The position numbers were made by a program, and so were the translations under genes. This document shows positions 43,477 through 52,024 of a stretch of DNA of 64,000 bases, in pieces (the stretch's first letter is position 1; the number at the start of each line of letters is the position of its first letter). Under the pieces are notes generated by a model that searched no databases, was not told where the DNA came from, and saw nothing but the letters and a program-made list of their open reading frames with translations. Source of the DNA: SIRX01 sp965214475 (GTDB lineage: Bacteria; Actinomycetota; Rubrobacteria; Rubrobacterales; Rubrobacteraceae); NCBI GenBank assembly GCA_965214475.1, contig OZ243953.1, forward strand, positions 2,976,001 through 3,040,000, written 5' to 3'.

Positions 43477-44633
43477 TGCGGACTCCGCACAACAGGTTCA
43501 TACTTTCCGAAGATGAGGTCCCCGGTATCGAAACGGCCCAGGGCGTAGGTTTTCAACTCGGATCTTTTGGGACTACCCTCCTGGATCCAGGTCGCCAGCT
43601 CGTTGCCTACGGCGGGAGCTTTTTTGAAACCGGTGCCACTCCAGCCGACGGCCAGATAGAGTCCTTCCGGTCCTGCAGGTCCCAAAATGGGCCTGCCGTC
43701 CGGTGTCATGTCCAGCACGCCGGCTCGGCCTGTGCGGTACGGTGCGCCTTCTAGGGCCGGTATGCGTCTCCCGAGCAGATGCGATGCCTCGTTTAAGAAG
43801 TATTCGTCCGGATCTGGATTCCAGCGCTCAGCGTTCTCAAGCCATTCGTGGTCGTCGCGGAGCCCGATGAGAGTGGCGCGCTCGGCGGCCGGCCGCGCGT
43901 AGAAACCGGAGACCGAGTCTATGATCGTCAGGTGCGTGGGTAGCGTATCGGGGCGCCCGAAAATTGCTACCTGTACCCGGACGGGATGTATCGGCAACTC
44001 CAGGCCGACGCTCACGGCCAACGGCCTCGACCATGCACCGGTGGCGACCACCACAACATCAGCCTCCAACGGCCCATCTTCCGTCTCCACGCCAGTTATC
44101 TTCTCTCCCCGCACCCGCAAACCCGTAACCAGCCGCCGCTCGAAGGAGGCACCGAGTCCTTGGGCCGCCTCCAAGAAACCTACCGTGGTAGCCGTGGGGT
44201 CTGCGTAACCACCTCGGGGCTCGTAAGCGGCCAACGACACGCCGTCGAGGTTCAGGGAAGGGTCCAGTTCGCGCAGTTCGGCGGGATCTATTAGCTCCGT
44301 CTCTACGTTAACCTTCTGCTGCAGGTTCATGTCGTGGCGGAGGGCTTCTACGCGATCCTCCCCCGCGAGATAGGCAAATCCGGTGCGGGTGAAACCGCAA
44401 CCGCCGCCGATCCGCTCTCCCCAGGGCTCGAAGTATTCGGTGAGGCTCTCCCAGGCCAGGTCGGCTTCTAGAGAGGTCGGGTAGTGGCACCGGACGAGCG
44501 CTCCCGAGCGGGGCGTAGAACCCCCCGCCGGTCCGTTCCGGTCCAGCACCAGCGTCTCGATCCCTCGCTCCGCCAGGTGAAAGGCGGTGCTGGCACCCAC
44601 CACCCCGGCCCCGACTACTATCGCCTTCGGCAT
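43473..44633 (-). CDS. DAO-family FAD-dependent oxidoreductase
   Basis: A 386-aa flavoprotein of the D-amino-acid oxidase/sarcosine-oxidase family: N-terminal IVVGAGVVGASTAFHLAERG, then PAGGSTPRSGALVRCHYP, mid-region VVVATGAWSRPLA and C-terminal GLYLAVGWSGTGFKKAPAVG. It oxidises an amino acid or N-methyl amine. ATG 44633 (PKAIVVGAG follows) is preferred over TTG/GTG starts further upstream that overlap the malic enzyme. It lies 4 nt after that gene and is co-transcribed with it. The substrate is unknown. Confidence 0.84.
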   Translation of the reverse strand: MPKAIVVGAGVVGASTAFHLAERGIETLVLDRNGPAGGSTPRSGALVRCHYPTSLEADLAWESLTEYFEPWGERIGGGCGFTRTGFAYLAGEDRVEALRHDMNLQQKVNVETELIDPAELRELDPSLNLDGVSLAAYEPRGGYADPTATTVGFLEAAQGLGASFERRLVTGLRVRGEKITGVETEDGPLEADVVVVATGAWSRPLAVSVGLELPIHPVRVQVAIFGRPDTLPTHLTIIDSVSGFYARPAAERATLIGLRDDHEWLENAERWNPDPDEYFLNEASHLLGRRIPALEGAPYRTGRAGVLDMTPDGRPILGPAGPEGLYLAVGWSGTGFKKAPAVGNELATWIQEGSPKRSELKTYALGRFDTGDLIFGKYEPVVRSPH

Positions 44634-44637
44634 GGTT

Positions 44638-45993
44638 TTATAGGCCCGCTGGTACCCGGTCGGGGTGGGCCACGCCACTTTCGATGGCCGCCTCACGGAC
44701 GGCCTCGGCGACTTTGCGGTGTACTTCCTGGTCCAGGGCGTCGGGGACGAGTTCCGATTCGGCGGTTAGATCCGCGATGGCTCCGGCGGCGGCGAGCTTC
44801 ATCTCGCCGTTGATCTCTTGCGACCCTGCCAATAGAGCGCCCCTGAAAATGCCCGGATAACCGAGGACATTGTTTACGCTCGTCCCGTCAGCGGCGAACG
44901 TTGCACCCGCCTCGCGTGCAGCTTCAGGCTGTATTTCAGGGTAAGGGTTGGTGAGAGCCAGTATTACTTGCCCGTCGCGTACCAGCTCGGGTTCTATGAG
45001 GCCGGTTACGCCGGTGGTTGCGACGACGACCTTAGCCTTTTGCATCAGGTCTTCGAGGGGGGTGATCTCTATTCCCTTTTCGCGGGCGCGGACGTGGCTG
45101 CCTTCGTTGGGGTCTGAGGCGATCACCTGCTTTGCTCCGGCGTCTACCATGAGGGAGGCGATGCCGAAACCAGCGGCGCCCAGGCCGATCTGACCAACCA
45201 CCTCGTTTTCTAGCTTCAACCCTGCGTTACGGCAGGCGACGATGGTCGCGGCCACCGAAACGACCGCCGTTCCGTGTACGTCATCGTGCATTACGGGTTG
45301 GGCAAGACGCTCTTTCAGACGCTTTTCGATCTCGAAGCATTCCGGGGCTGAGATGTCTTCCAGGTGGATACCGCCGAAGGTCGGCGCTATACGGACTACC
45401 GTTTCGACGAACTCGTCCACGTCCTTGGTATCTATGAGAATAGGCATTGCGGAGACTCCGACGAGTTGCTGGTAGAAGACGGCTTTCCCCTCCATTACCG
45501 GCATCGAGGCGACGGGGCCGATATCCCCGAGTCCCAGGACCCGGGTGCCGTTCGTGCAGATAGCGACGCTGCGGCCGATCATGGTTAGCTGTCGAGACCT
45601 GGGGGGTTCTTCGGAGATAGCCTCACAAGCCCGCGCCACGCCCGGCGTGTACACGTCGCGCATATCTTGCACGGTACGCACGGGCCGCGTCGCCTCGATC
45701 CGCAGCTTGCCGCCATCGTGTTTCAGGAGGGCGCGATCCTGGTGCCAGATGATCTTTACGTCTTCCAGCGATCCGATCAAGTCTGCGACATGCCCGGCAT
45801 GATCGCCGTTCTCGACCTCCACCGTGATCTCGCGTATCGAAGCGTCTTGCCCCACGTTTACGGTTTTTACGTCCCCGATCAGACCTTCAGCTTCACCAAT
45901 TGCTCCCGTAACTTTTGCCAGCGATCCCGGCTGATGCGGAAGTTGAATGCGGTACGTGTAGTCGAGCGACAAGGCAATCTCCTTCTGGATCAT
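44638..45993 (-). CDS. NAD(P)-dependent malic enzyme with N-terminal ACT domain
   Basis: A 451-aa protein with an ACT-like domain (about 8-85, YRIQLPHQPGSLAKVTGAIG, which may bind an amino acid) and a malic enzyme core with MRDVYTPGVARAC, TNGTRVLGLGDIG, HDDVHGTAVV and VGQIGLGAAGFGIA (NAD-binding). It decarboxylates malate to pyruvate. The frame extends to 46089, but ATG 45993 fits and has AGGGG upstream. The ACT-malic enzyme fusion is known in Gram-positive and archaeal genomes. Confidence 0.9.
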   Translation of the reverse strand: MIQKEIALSLDYTYRIQLPHQPGSLAKVTGAIGEAEGLIGDVKTVNVGQDASIREITVEVENGDHAGHVADLIGSLEDVKIIWHQDRALLKHDGGKLRIEATRPVRTVQDMRDVYTPGVARACEAISEEPPRSRQLTMIGRSVAICTNGTRVLGLGDIGPVASMPVMEGKAVFYQQLVGVSAMPILIDTKDVDEFVETVVRIAPTFGGIHLEDISAPECFEIEKRLKERLAQPVMHDDVHGTAVVSVAATIVACRNAGLKLENEVVGQIGLGAAGFGIASLMVDAGAKQVIASDPNEGSHVRAREKGIEITPLEDLMQKAKVVVATTGVTGLIEPELVRDGQVILALTNPYPEIQPEAAREAGATFAADGTSVNNVLGYPGIFRGALLAGSQEINGEMKLAAAGAIADLTAESELVPDALDQEVHRKVAEAVREAAIESGVAHPDRVPAGL

Positions 45994-46167
45994 TTGTACC
46001 AACCCCTGAGAGAATTCTATAGGAGCCGGCGCTGCGCGGATAGACGGCGCCTGAACGAAAATCTCCCGTTGGCCTACCGGAGCCCCCAAAACTTCCTACA
46101 TCGGGCCAAAGACTTGCAACAAATTCTGGTCCTAAATACCCGAGAAAGCCAACTACAGGAGGATATC

Positions 46168-46413
46168 TTGGAAACGCCCGTGCAAAAACGCAACAAAGCT
46201 CTCTATGCGGAGTACGATCGTATCGCTATCCCAGAAGATATACCGGCACTCGGCGTTGAGAAGGGCAATCTGGGTGTAATACACAGCCTGGACTACCATA
46301 ACGAGAACGTCTACGCGTCTGTGCTGGTCACCTACTCGACGAATCAGCCCCGGGGCTGGGTTGACGTGCAGGTCGCGCCCCGGGAGAAAGTTTCTTCATA
46401 CAGCTTTGTGTAG
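46168..46413 (+). CDS. Small conserved protein (DUF4926-like)
   Basis: An 81-aa protein starting at TTG 46168, with AGGAGG (46157-46162) 5 nt before. YDRIAIPEDIPALGVEKGNLGVIHSL resembles the DUF4926 pattern, in which a tyrosine-Asp opening is followed by a Lys-Gly-Asp/Asn turn (shown here as YDRIAIPEDIPALGVEKG). No function is known for this group. A longer frame back to 45667 on this strand overlaps malic enzyme and is discarded. Confidence 0.6.
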   Translation: METPVQKRNKALYAEYDRIAIPEDIPALGVEKGNLGVIHSLDYHNENVYASVLVTYSTNQPRGWVDVQVAPREKVSSYSFV

Positions 46414-46591
46414 TCGTATGTCCTGAGGAACGCTAGGCCGTGCCCGAAATGCAGTAAAGATCTAGGAGCCAAAACGCTCCCTGTAAGCGGCTTTCGCAGT
46501 CTGCACAAAAAGACAGCCTAGTGCTTCGGGACAGCTTGTGATAAACTGAGAAACGCAAAGTAAGGTGGGTAGAAGCTAAACGCTGTATTGA

Positions 46592-46663
46592 ATGCCACCC
46601 GGGAATGAAGGGTGGCGTTTTTGTTTAGTGGAGCCCATGAACAAGAAAGGTGGGCTCCAGTAT
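46592..46663 (+). promoter_or_regulatory. Structured 5' leader of cspA
   Basis: Two hairpins precede the cold-shock gene. The first (46592-46600 with 46610-46618, 9 bp with one G-U) is followed by TTTTTGTTT, as in an intrinsic terminator. The second is a perfect 9-bp stem TGGAGCCCA (46629-46637) with TGGGCTCCA (46651-46659), with the AGAAAGG ribosome-binding site in its loop. The order, terminator-like stem then ribosome-binding-site stem, points to control of read-through and translation of cspA. Confidence 0.65.
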
Positions 46664-46867
46664 ATGGCCCAAGGAACAGTGAAGTGGTTCAGTGACGAGA
46701 AGGGCTACGGCTTTATCTCCCCGGACGATGGCGGCGAGGATCTCTTCGTCCATCACACGGGAATATCCGGGGGCGGATTCAAGACCTTGGACGAGGGTGC
46801 CAAGGTCTCTTACGAGGCTACTCAGGGCAAAAAGGGTATGCAGGCGGAGAACGTTACTCCCGAGTAG
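46664..46867 (+). CDS. cspA: Cold-shock protein (CspA family)
   Basis: A 67-aa single cold-shock domain with the RNA-binding motifs GTVKWFSDEKGYGFI and DLFVHHTGI. It binds single-stranded RNA/DNA and melts RNA structure at low temperature. I take ATG 46664 because the canonical domain starts there; ATG 46637 in the same frame would add 9 residues and lies inside the second leader hairpin. An intrinsic terminator follows. Confidence 0.95.
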   Translation: MAQGTVKWFSDEKGYGFISPDDGGEDLFVHHTGISGGGFKTLDEGAKVSYEATQGKKGMQAENVTPE

Positions 46868-46893
46868 CAATCACCCAAACGACTAGAGCGAGG

Positions 46894-46919
46894 AAACCGG
46901 GGCCTCCCCCCGGTTTTTT
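46894..46919 (+). terminator. Intrinsic terminator of cspA
   Basis: AACCGGGG pairs with CCCCGGTT and is followed by TTTTT, 26 nt after the cspA stop. Confidence 0.85.
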
Positions 46920-46997
46920 CGTGCCATCGAGAAGCATACAAATGTTCTCAACAATTCGTATGCTCCTTACGAAAACTTTTCAGAGAGAGAGAAACCT

Positions 46998-47819
46998 TTG
47001 AGGTACCTGAAGGCTGTATTTGTGGGGCTAGGGCTTGCACAGCTAGCGACCCTTATTACCACCGTTTACTTACACCGGGTTCTCGCCCACAAGGCTATCC
47101 GATTGCATCCGGCGGTGACGATGTTCATGCGCGTAAGCACCTGGATGCTCACAAGCATCTCGCCCCGCGAGTGGGTGGCCGTCCACCGCAAGCACCACAA
47201 CTTCAGCGACGAAGAGGGAGATCCGCACAGTCCCCACATTGAGGGATACTGGAAGATCATGCTAGCCAACGTCTACTACTACCGTCGCGAGGCTACCCAG
47301 GACAACACGCTAGAGAAGTACGCCGCCGACCTTCCGCACGACCGGCTCGACGAGACACTCTTCAAGCGCGGAACGCTAGGTTTTTCGCTGACCGGTGTGG
47401 TCCTGGCGGCCATCATGGGCTTCAAACCCGGCATGGTAGCGCTCAGCACCCTGGCTTCGGTGTACCTGCTCCTGAACGCCGCAATCAACGGCGCCGGACA
47501 CACCTTTGGCTACAAGAGCTTCGCCAACGACGCCACGAACCTCAAACTGCTGGCGCTCATCACCTTCGGCGAAGGATTGCACAATAACCACCACGCCCGT
47601 CCCGCCTCGCCCAAGCTAGCCGCTTTCGAGGACGAGTTCGATCCGGCGTGGCCCGTGATCCGGGGCCTGGAGAAGCTGCGCCTAGCGAAAGTCCTAACTA
47701 AAGCCGACGAGGGTTGGGAAAATCACCGCCGTCGTCTCCCCGAGCGGGCAAACTTGACGCCCCTCAAAGGCATCTCCATCGCCGACGCAAACTCGGATTC
47801 CACTAAGAAATCAGCCTAA
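46998..47819 (+). CDS. Acyl-CoA/fatty acid desaturase
   Basis: A 273-aa membrane di-iron desaturase with the three His boxes: HRVLAH (about residue 27), HRKHH (about 63) and HNNHH (about 194). It introduces a double bond into an acyl chain. Start TTG 46998. It follows cspA in the same orientation with its own terminator between, so the two may be separate units answering the same cold cue. The last 9 bp overlap the convergent argF gene. Confidence 0.9.
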   Translation: MRYLKAVFVGLGLAQLATLITTVYLHRVLAHKAIRLHPAVTMFMRVSTWMLTSISPREWVAVHRKHHNFSDEEGDPHSPHIEGYWKIMLANVYYYRREATQDNTLEKYAADLPHDRLDETLFKRGTLGFSLTGVVLAAIMGFKPGMVALSTLASVYLLLNAAINGAGHTFGYKSFANDATNLKLLALITFGEGLHNNHHARPASPKLAAFEDEFDPAWPVIRGLEKLRLAKVLTKADEGWENHRRRLPERANLTPLKGISIADANSDSTKKSA

Positions 47820-48764
47820 CAACAGGTAGAGCAGCGCTTTCTGGGCGTGTAGACGGTTCTCGGCCTGATCCAAGACCCGGCTCCGAGGGCCGTCTATAAC
47901 CTCTGCCGCTACTTCCTCGCCCCGGTGGGCTGGTAGACAGTGGAGAAAGATAGCGTCATTGTCGGCCAGGCTCATTAGTTCTTCGTTCACCTGGTAAGGA
48001 AGGAATTTCTTCTTCCGTTCTTCGGCCTCGGCTTCCTGGCCCATGCTGGCCCACACGTCGGTGTAGACGACTTGGGCGCCGGACGCCGCCTCTTGCGGGT
48101 CTTGCGTTAAGGTAGGTGAGGCTCCTAGTTTTCCAGCAAGCTCAATCACTTCTTCTACTGGGCTGTGGCCTGCGGGGTGGGCGATGGTGAGGTTTGCGCC
48201 GGTTAGGGCGCAAGCTATAGCGAGTGAATGGGCGACGTTGTTGCCGTCGCCGATGTAGGCGATGTTCACGCCTTCTACCGCGCCGAATGCTTCGCGCACC
48301 GTGATCAGGTCCGCGAGGGCCTGGCAGGGGTGGTGGTTATCGGAGAGGCCGTTTATCACGGGCACATCGGCGGCTGAGGCCAGCTCTGAGAGCTCTTCGT
48401 GGTCGAAGGTGCGGACCATGATGGCGTCTATGTAGCGGGCTAGAACGCGCCCGGTGTCGCCGGGGGTTTCGCGTTTGCCGATCTGGATCTCCTCGGGACT
48501 CAAATGCAGCGCGTGTCCACCGAGCTGATACATCCCGACCTCGAAGGAGACCCGGGTGCGGTTGGAGGGCTTCTGGAAGACCATTGCCAGCGTTCTGCCG
48601 CGCAACGGACGGTAGGGGATGCGGGACTTCTGAAGGCTCTTTATCCTGACGGCCTCGTCCAGGATGAGACGGGTCTCCTCCGGGCCGAACTCTGCCAGGG
48701 TCAAACAGTCGCGTCCAGATAGGTGAGAGGGGGCGGGAGGGTTGTCGAATCGCTCCCCGATCAC
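47811..48764 (-). CDS. argF: Ornithine carbamoyltransferase
   Basis: A 317-aa enzyme with the carbamoyl-phosphate motif FQKPSNRTRVSFE, the ornithine-binding HHPCQALAD and HCLPAHRGEE. It makes citrulline from ornithine. The start is GTG 48764, overlapping the argD stop (GTGA). Length is normal. It is the last gene of argJBDF. Confidence 0.96.
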   Translation of the reverse strand: MIGERFDNPPAPSHLSGRDCLTLAEFGPEETRLILDEAVRIKSLQKSRIPYRPLRGRTLAMVFQKPSNRTRVSFEVGMYQLGGHALHLSPEEIQIGKRETPGDTGRVLARYIDAIMVRTFDHEELSELASAADVPVINGLSDNHHPCQALADLITVREAFGAVEGVNIAYIGDGNNVAHSLAIACALTGANLTIAHPAGHSPVEEVIELAGKLGASPTLTQDPQEAASGAQVVYTDVWASMGQEAEAEERKKKFLPYQVNEELMSLADNDAIFLHCLPAHRGEEVAAEVIDGPRSRVLDQAENRLHAQKALLYLLLG

Positions 48765-49945
48765 GCGACGGCGTATTCGGGAACGGCTACCGGAGTGTCA
48801 ACCGCGTCTCGAAACGTATCGAGCGCCGCTCGTACCTCCGTTCTAGTCACGGTGAGCGGCGGCGCGAGCCTTATCGTCGTACCGCTTACCACGTTGACGA
48901 GTAGACCTTCGTCCAGACAATCCTTAAAGAATTCCGGTGCTAGTTCGGGGCCGAGGTCTAGCCCGATCATGAGCCCTACGCCCCGCACCTCCGCGCCGGG
49001 AATGCGCTCCGCGAGTACCTCCAACGCGTTCTTGAGGATCTTACCTTTGAACCGCACCTCTTCGAGGAACTGAGGATCGTTCACCACGCTGAGCACCGCC
49101 TTGACCGCCGCCATCGCCAGCGGGTTGCCGCCGAAGGTGGAGCCGTGGTTGCCCGGTCCGAGCGCAGCACATTCTTCTTTCGCCAGCACCGCCCCGACTG
49201 GAACGCCGCCACCGAGCCCTTTCGCGCTCGTGAGCACGTCCGGGACGACGCCCATGCCCTGATAGGCGTAGAGACGTCCGGTGCGTCCCATACCGGTCTG
49301 TACCTCGTCGAAGACGAGCAGGGCTCCGTACTCGTCGCACAGCGCCCGCAAGCCTTCTAGAAAGCCTTCCGACGCGACGTTGATGCCGCCCTCGCCCTGG
49401 ATGGGCTCGACCAGTACCGCCGCGGTCTGCGGGCCAATAGCATCCTTCGCGGCTTCGAGGTCGCCGAACGGGGCGTAGGCGAAGCCGGGGAGCATCGGAC
49501 CGAAGGCTTTCTGCAGCGCGGGCTGGGCGGTGGCGGAGAGGCCGCCGTAGGTGCGACCGTGGAAAGACTTGTCGAAGGTCAGGACTTCGTACTTTTCAGA
49601 GCCGAACTCGTCCGCGGCGTGCTTGCGGGCGAGTTTTATGGCCGCCTCGTTTGCTTCAGCGCCGGAGTTGCAGAAAAAGACCTCGTCGAAGTCCGTGGCG
49701 TCGGTGAGCATCCCGGCTACTTCTTCCTGAATCGGGATCTCATAGAGGTTGGAGCAGTGGATCAGGGTCTCCGCCTGCTCCTGTATCGCCCCGACCAGCG
49801 CCGGATGCCCGTGGCCCAAAGAGTTCGTCGCGATGCCGGCGATGAAGTCCAGGTAGCGGTTGCCGTCCTCGTCGAAGAGCCAGCTACCCTTCCCGCCCAC
49901 CGGGGCGATGTTCAAACGTTTGTAAGTCTCCATCACGTTATTCAC
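48761..49945 (-). CDS. argD: Acetylornithine aminotransferase
   Basis: A 394-aa class III transaminase with FCNSGAEANEAAIKLARKHA, FHGRTYGGLSATAQ, FDEVQTGMGRTG and the PLP lysine in LTSAKGLGGGVPVGAVL. It converts acetylglutamate semialdehyde to acetylornithine. GTG 49945 overlaps the argB stop as GTGA; ATG 49933 is possible. The frame extends to 50128, but that overlaps argB and is not conserved. Confidence 0.95.
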   Translation of the reverse strand: MNNVMETYKRLNIAPVGGKGSWLFDEDGNRYLDFIAGIATNSLGHGHPALVGAIQEQAETLIHCSNLYEIPIQEEVAGMLTDATDFDEVFFCNSGAEANEAAIKLARKHAADEFGSEKYEVLTFDKSFHGRTYGGLSATAQPALQKAFGPMLPGFAYAPFGDLEAAKDAIGPQTAAVLVEPIQGEGGINVASEGFLEGLRALCDEYGALLVFDEVQTGMGRTGRLYAYQGMGVVPDVLTSAKGLGGGVPVGAVLAKEECAALGPGNHGSTFGGNPLAMAAVKAVLSVVNDPQFLEEVRFKGKILKNALEVLAERIPGAEVRGVGLMIGLDLGPELAPEFFKDCLDEGLLVNVVSGTTIRLAPPLTVTRTEVRAALDTFRDAVDTPVAVPEYAVA

Positions 49946-50712
49946 GCGACCGCTCCTTCCGATATGAGAGTTCCAACTTTTTCTCCGGCCATCGCGGCCA
50001 GCATGGTGCCTTTCTTGTTGCCGTTTGCGATGTGCGCCTCTACGCCGCCCCGTGCCGCCCGCGCCGCCGTCCGCAGCTTGGGGACCATCCCGCCCGCTGC
50101 AAGCCCGTCCGCCACGTACCCTTCGCACTCATCCGGGGCTATTTTTAGGACCGGATCGCCGTCCTTCAGCAGCCCGTCCACGTCGGTCATCAAGAATAGA
50201 TGTCCGGCTCCGAGTCCGACCGCGAGCGCGGCGGCGGCCACATCGGCGTTGACGTTGTAGGCTCCCTCCGGACCGAGCCCCAGCGGCGCCAAGACCGGCA
50301 CGAAGCCCCCGTCCCAGAGCGCTTCTATGAGGCCCGACGCGACCACCCGGACCTCCCCGACCCGGCCCAACTCCGGCACGGGGTCCACGTGGAGCGTCGG
50401 GCCGTCAGTGCCGGAGATGCCCGCTGCCGGTACTCCGAGGCCTTGCAACTCCCTCACTAACGCCTTGTTGACTGTCCCGGCGTAGACCATCTCGGCGACC
50501 TCCAGCGTCGCCTCGTCGGTGACGCGCAGGCCTTCGTGCCAGCGGGTGGGGATACCCAGAGAGTCGAGCATCTGGGTGAGCTGCGGGCCGCCGCCGTGGA
50601 CCAGGGCGACGGGCGTGCCGCCGGCCAGTATCTCGGGCAGGTCTTCCAGCGCCCCGCCGGCCAGGGCTCCGCCCCCGATCTTGGCTACTATGGGCTTCTT
50701 GTCCGCCTTCAC
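49942..50712 (-). CDS. argB: Acetylglutamate kinase
   Basis: A 256-aa amino-acid kinase with IVAKIGGGAL, VHGGGPQLTQML, NVNADVAAAALA and the final GGMVPKLRTAARA. It phosphorylates N-acetylglutamate. GTG 50712 overlaps the argJ stop as GTGA. It lacks an extended N-terminal helix of the hexameric, arginine-inhibited type, so feedback inhibition by arginine may lie elsewhere; that is inference. Confidence 0.95.
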   Translation of the reverse strand: MKADKKPIVAKIGGGALAGGALEDLPEILAGGTPVALVHGGGPQLTQMLDSLGIPTRWHEGLRVTDEATLEVAEMVYAGTVNKALVRELQGLGVPAAGISGTDGPTLHVDPVPELGRVGEVRVVASGLIEALWDGGFVPVLAPLGLGPEGAYNVNADVAAAALAVGLGAGHLFLMTDVDGLLKDGDPVLKIAPDECEGYVADGLAAGGMVPKLRTAARAARGGVEAHIANGNKKGTMLAAMAGEKVGTLISEGAVA

Positions 50713-51932
50713 GTCCGGTAGCTCCCGTTGATCTCGACGTACTCGTAAGTCAGGTCGCATCCCCAGGCCGTCGCCGAAGCGTCGCCCTCGCTTAGGTAGG
50801 CCGAAATCCTGACCTCGTCTCCAGTGAGCACCGCGTTCGCCTCTGCCTCGTCGTGGGGGACAGGCTCCCCGCCCTCGAAGACCTTGACTGGGCCAAAGTA
50901 CAGCTCCAGCGTCGAGGGATCGAACGCTGCACCCGAGTATCCCATCGCAGTCACCACCCGGCCCCAGTTGGCGTCCTCGCCAAAAACCGCCGCCTTGACC
51001 AGGTTGCTCCCGACGACCGATTTGGCGAGCGCCTCCGCCGTTGCCTCGTCCTGCGCGCCATCCACGACGACTTCGACGAGCTTGGTTGCGCCCTCGCCGT
51101 CCCGGGCGATCTCTTTCGCCAGTTCCCGCGCCACGGTCTCAACCGCTTCCGCAAAAGCCGGATAGTCCGGGGAATCGTTGGTGATTGGCCCGTTACCGGC
51201 GGCGCCGTTCGCCAAAAGGAGTGCCATGTCGCTCGGGGAGGTGTCGCCGTCTACCGTTACGCGGTTGAAGGTGCGGTCCGTCGCCTGGCTCAAAGTTTCC
51301 TGCAGGCACTCCGGCTCCACGGCGGCGTCGGTGGTGAGGAAGGCGAGCATGGTTCCCATGTTTGGGTGGATCATGCCGCTCCCCTTAGCCGTACCCCCGA
51401 CGGTAACAGTCTTCCCTTCTACCTCGACCTGCACCGCGGCCTCTTTGGTACTGGTGTCGGTCGTCAGAATAGCCTCCGCAAAGCCGGAACCATCACGACT
51501 CAGTTCACCGGACGCGTCCGCTATCCCGGCTTCTATCTTATCCATCGGTAGCGGCTGCCCGATCACCCCGGTGGAGGCAACGGCGACCTGCTGAGTATTC
51601 AATCCCAAACTCTCAGCCGCGAGCTCCTGCATCCGGCGAGCATCTTCTGCTCCTTGCTCTCCGGTTGCGGCGTTGGCATTGCCGCTGTTGACGATGATGG
51701 TCCGCACTTCCCCAGCCTCGACGGCCTCTTTGGTGAAAGCGAGCGGCGCCCCTTTAAAAGCATTACGCGTGTAGACGCCGGCTACCGAACATGGATATTC
51801 AGAGTAGAGGAGGCCGAGATCCTTCCTCCCCGAGTTCCGCACCCCGCACACGACCCCGCCGGCAACGAAACCCAACGGGGCAACCGCACCGCCTGCGGCA
51901 GTTTTTATACTAATTGTTGAATTTTTATTCAT
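50709..51932 (-). CDS. argJ: Bifunctional glutamate N-acetyltransferase/ornithine acetyltransferase
   Basis: A 407-aa ArgJ with the self-cleavage region KGSGMIHPNMGTML (the Thr after Gly is the nucleophile; most members have Ala before it). It transfers acetyl from acetylornithine to glutamate. ATG 51932 is preferred: it lies about 5 nt after the predicted transcription start, while ATG 51953 overlaps the -10. The first codons coincide with an ARG box. Confidence 0.95.
   Translation of the reverse strand: MNKNSTISIKTAAGGAVAPLGFVAGGVVCGVRNSGRKDLGLLYSEYPCSVAGVYTRNAFKGAPLAFTKEAVEAGEVRTIIVNSGNANAATGEQGAEDARRMQELAAESLGLNTQQVAVASTGVIGQPLPMDKIEAGIADASGELSRDGSGFAEAILTTDTSTKEAAVQVEVEGKTVTVGGTAKGSGMIHPNMGTMLAFLTTDAAVEPECLQETLSQATDRTFNRVTVDGDTSPSDMALLLANGAAGNGPITNDSPDYPAFAEAVETVARELAKEIARDGEGATKLVEVVVDGAQDEATAEALAKSVVGSNLVKAAVFGEDANWGRVVTAMGYSGAAFDPSTLELYFGPVKVFEGGEPVPHDEAEANAVLTGDEVRISAYLSEGDASATAWGCDLTYEYVEINGSYRT
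51918..51931. promoter_or_regulatory. ARG box (ArgR operator) at the argJ start
   Basis: TGAATTTTTATTCA is a perfect 14-bp match to the ArgR half-site palindrome TGAATwwwwATTCA. It covers the argJ start codon, directly downstream of the predicted +1, so ArgR-arginine binding should block transcription. Confidence 0.8.
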
Positions 51933-51943
51933 CAGCGGCCCAT

Positions 51944-51972
51944 ATTGTTGCATCCGCGTACGCGAAGGTCAA
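51944..51972 (-). promoter_or_regulatory. Promoter of argJBDF
   Basis: On the minus strand, TTGACC (51972-51967), 17 bp, then AACAAT (51949-51944). The +1 would fall near 51937, about 5 nt before ATG 51932, so the leader is nearly absent. Confidence 0.65.
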
Positions 51973-51989
51973 CCGGTTTATACAGAAAC

Positions 51990-52017
51990 TTGAATAATTA
52001 TCCGAAACTCTTACAAT
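51990..52017 (+). promoter_or_regulatory. Promoter of argC with an ARG box over the -35
   Basis: TTGAAT (51990-51995), 16 bp, TACAAT (52012-52017); the ATG at 52025 is 7 nt away, giving a leaderless message. A good ARG-box-like sequence TGAATAATTATCCG (51991-52004) covers the -35 and spacer. Confidence 0.7.
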
Positions 52018-52024
52018 ACGGCTC

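Noticed and set aside
45667..46167. N-terminal extension of the DUF4926-like gene
   Set aside because: The first part is antisense to malic enzyme; a well-placed AGGAGG and TTG at 46168 mark the real start.
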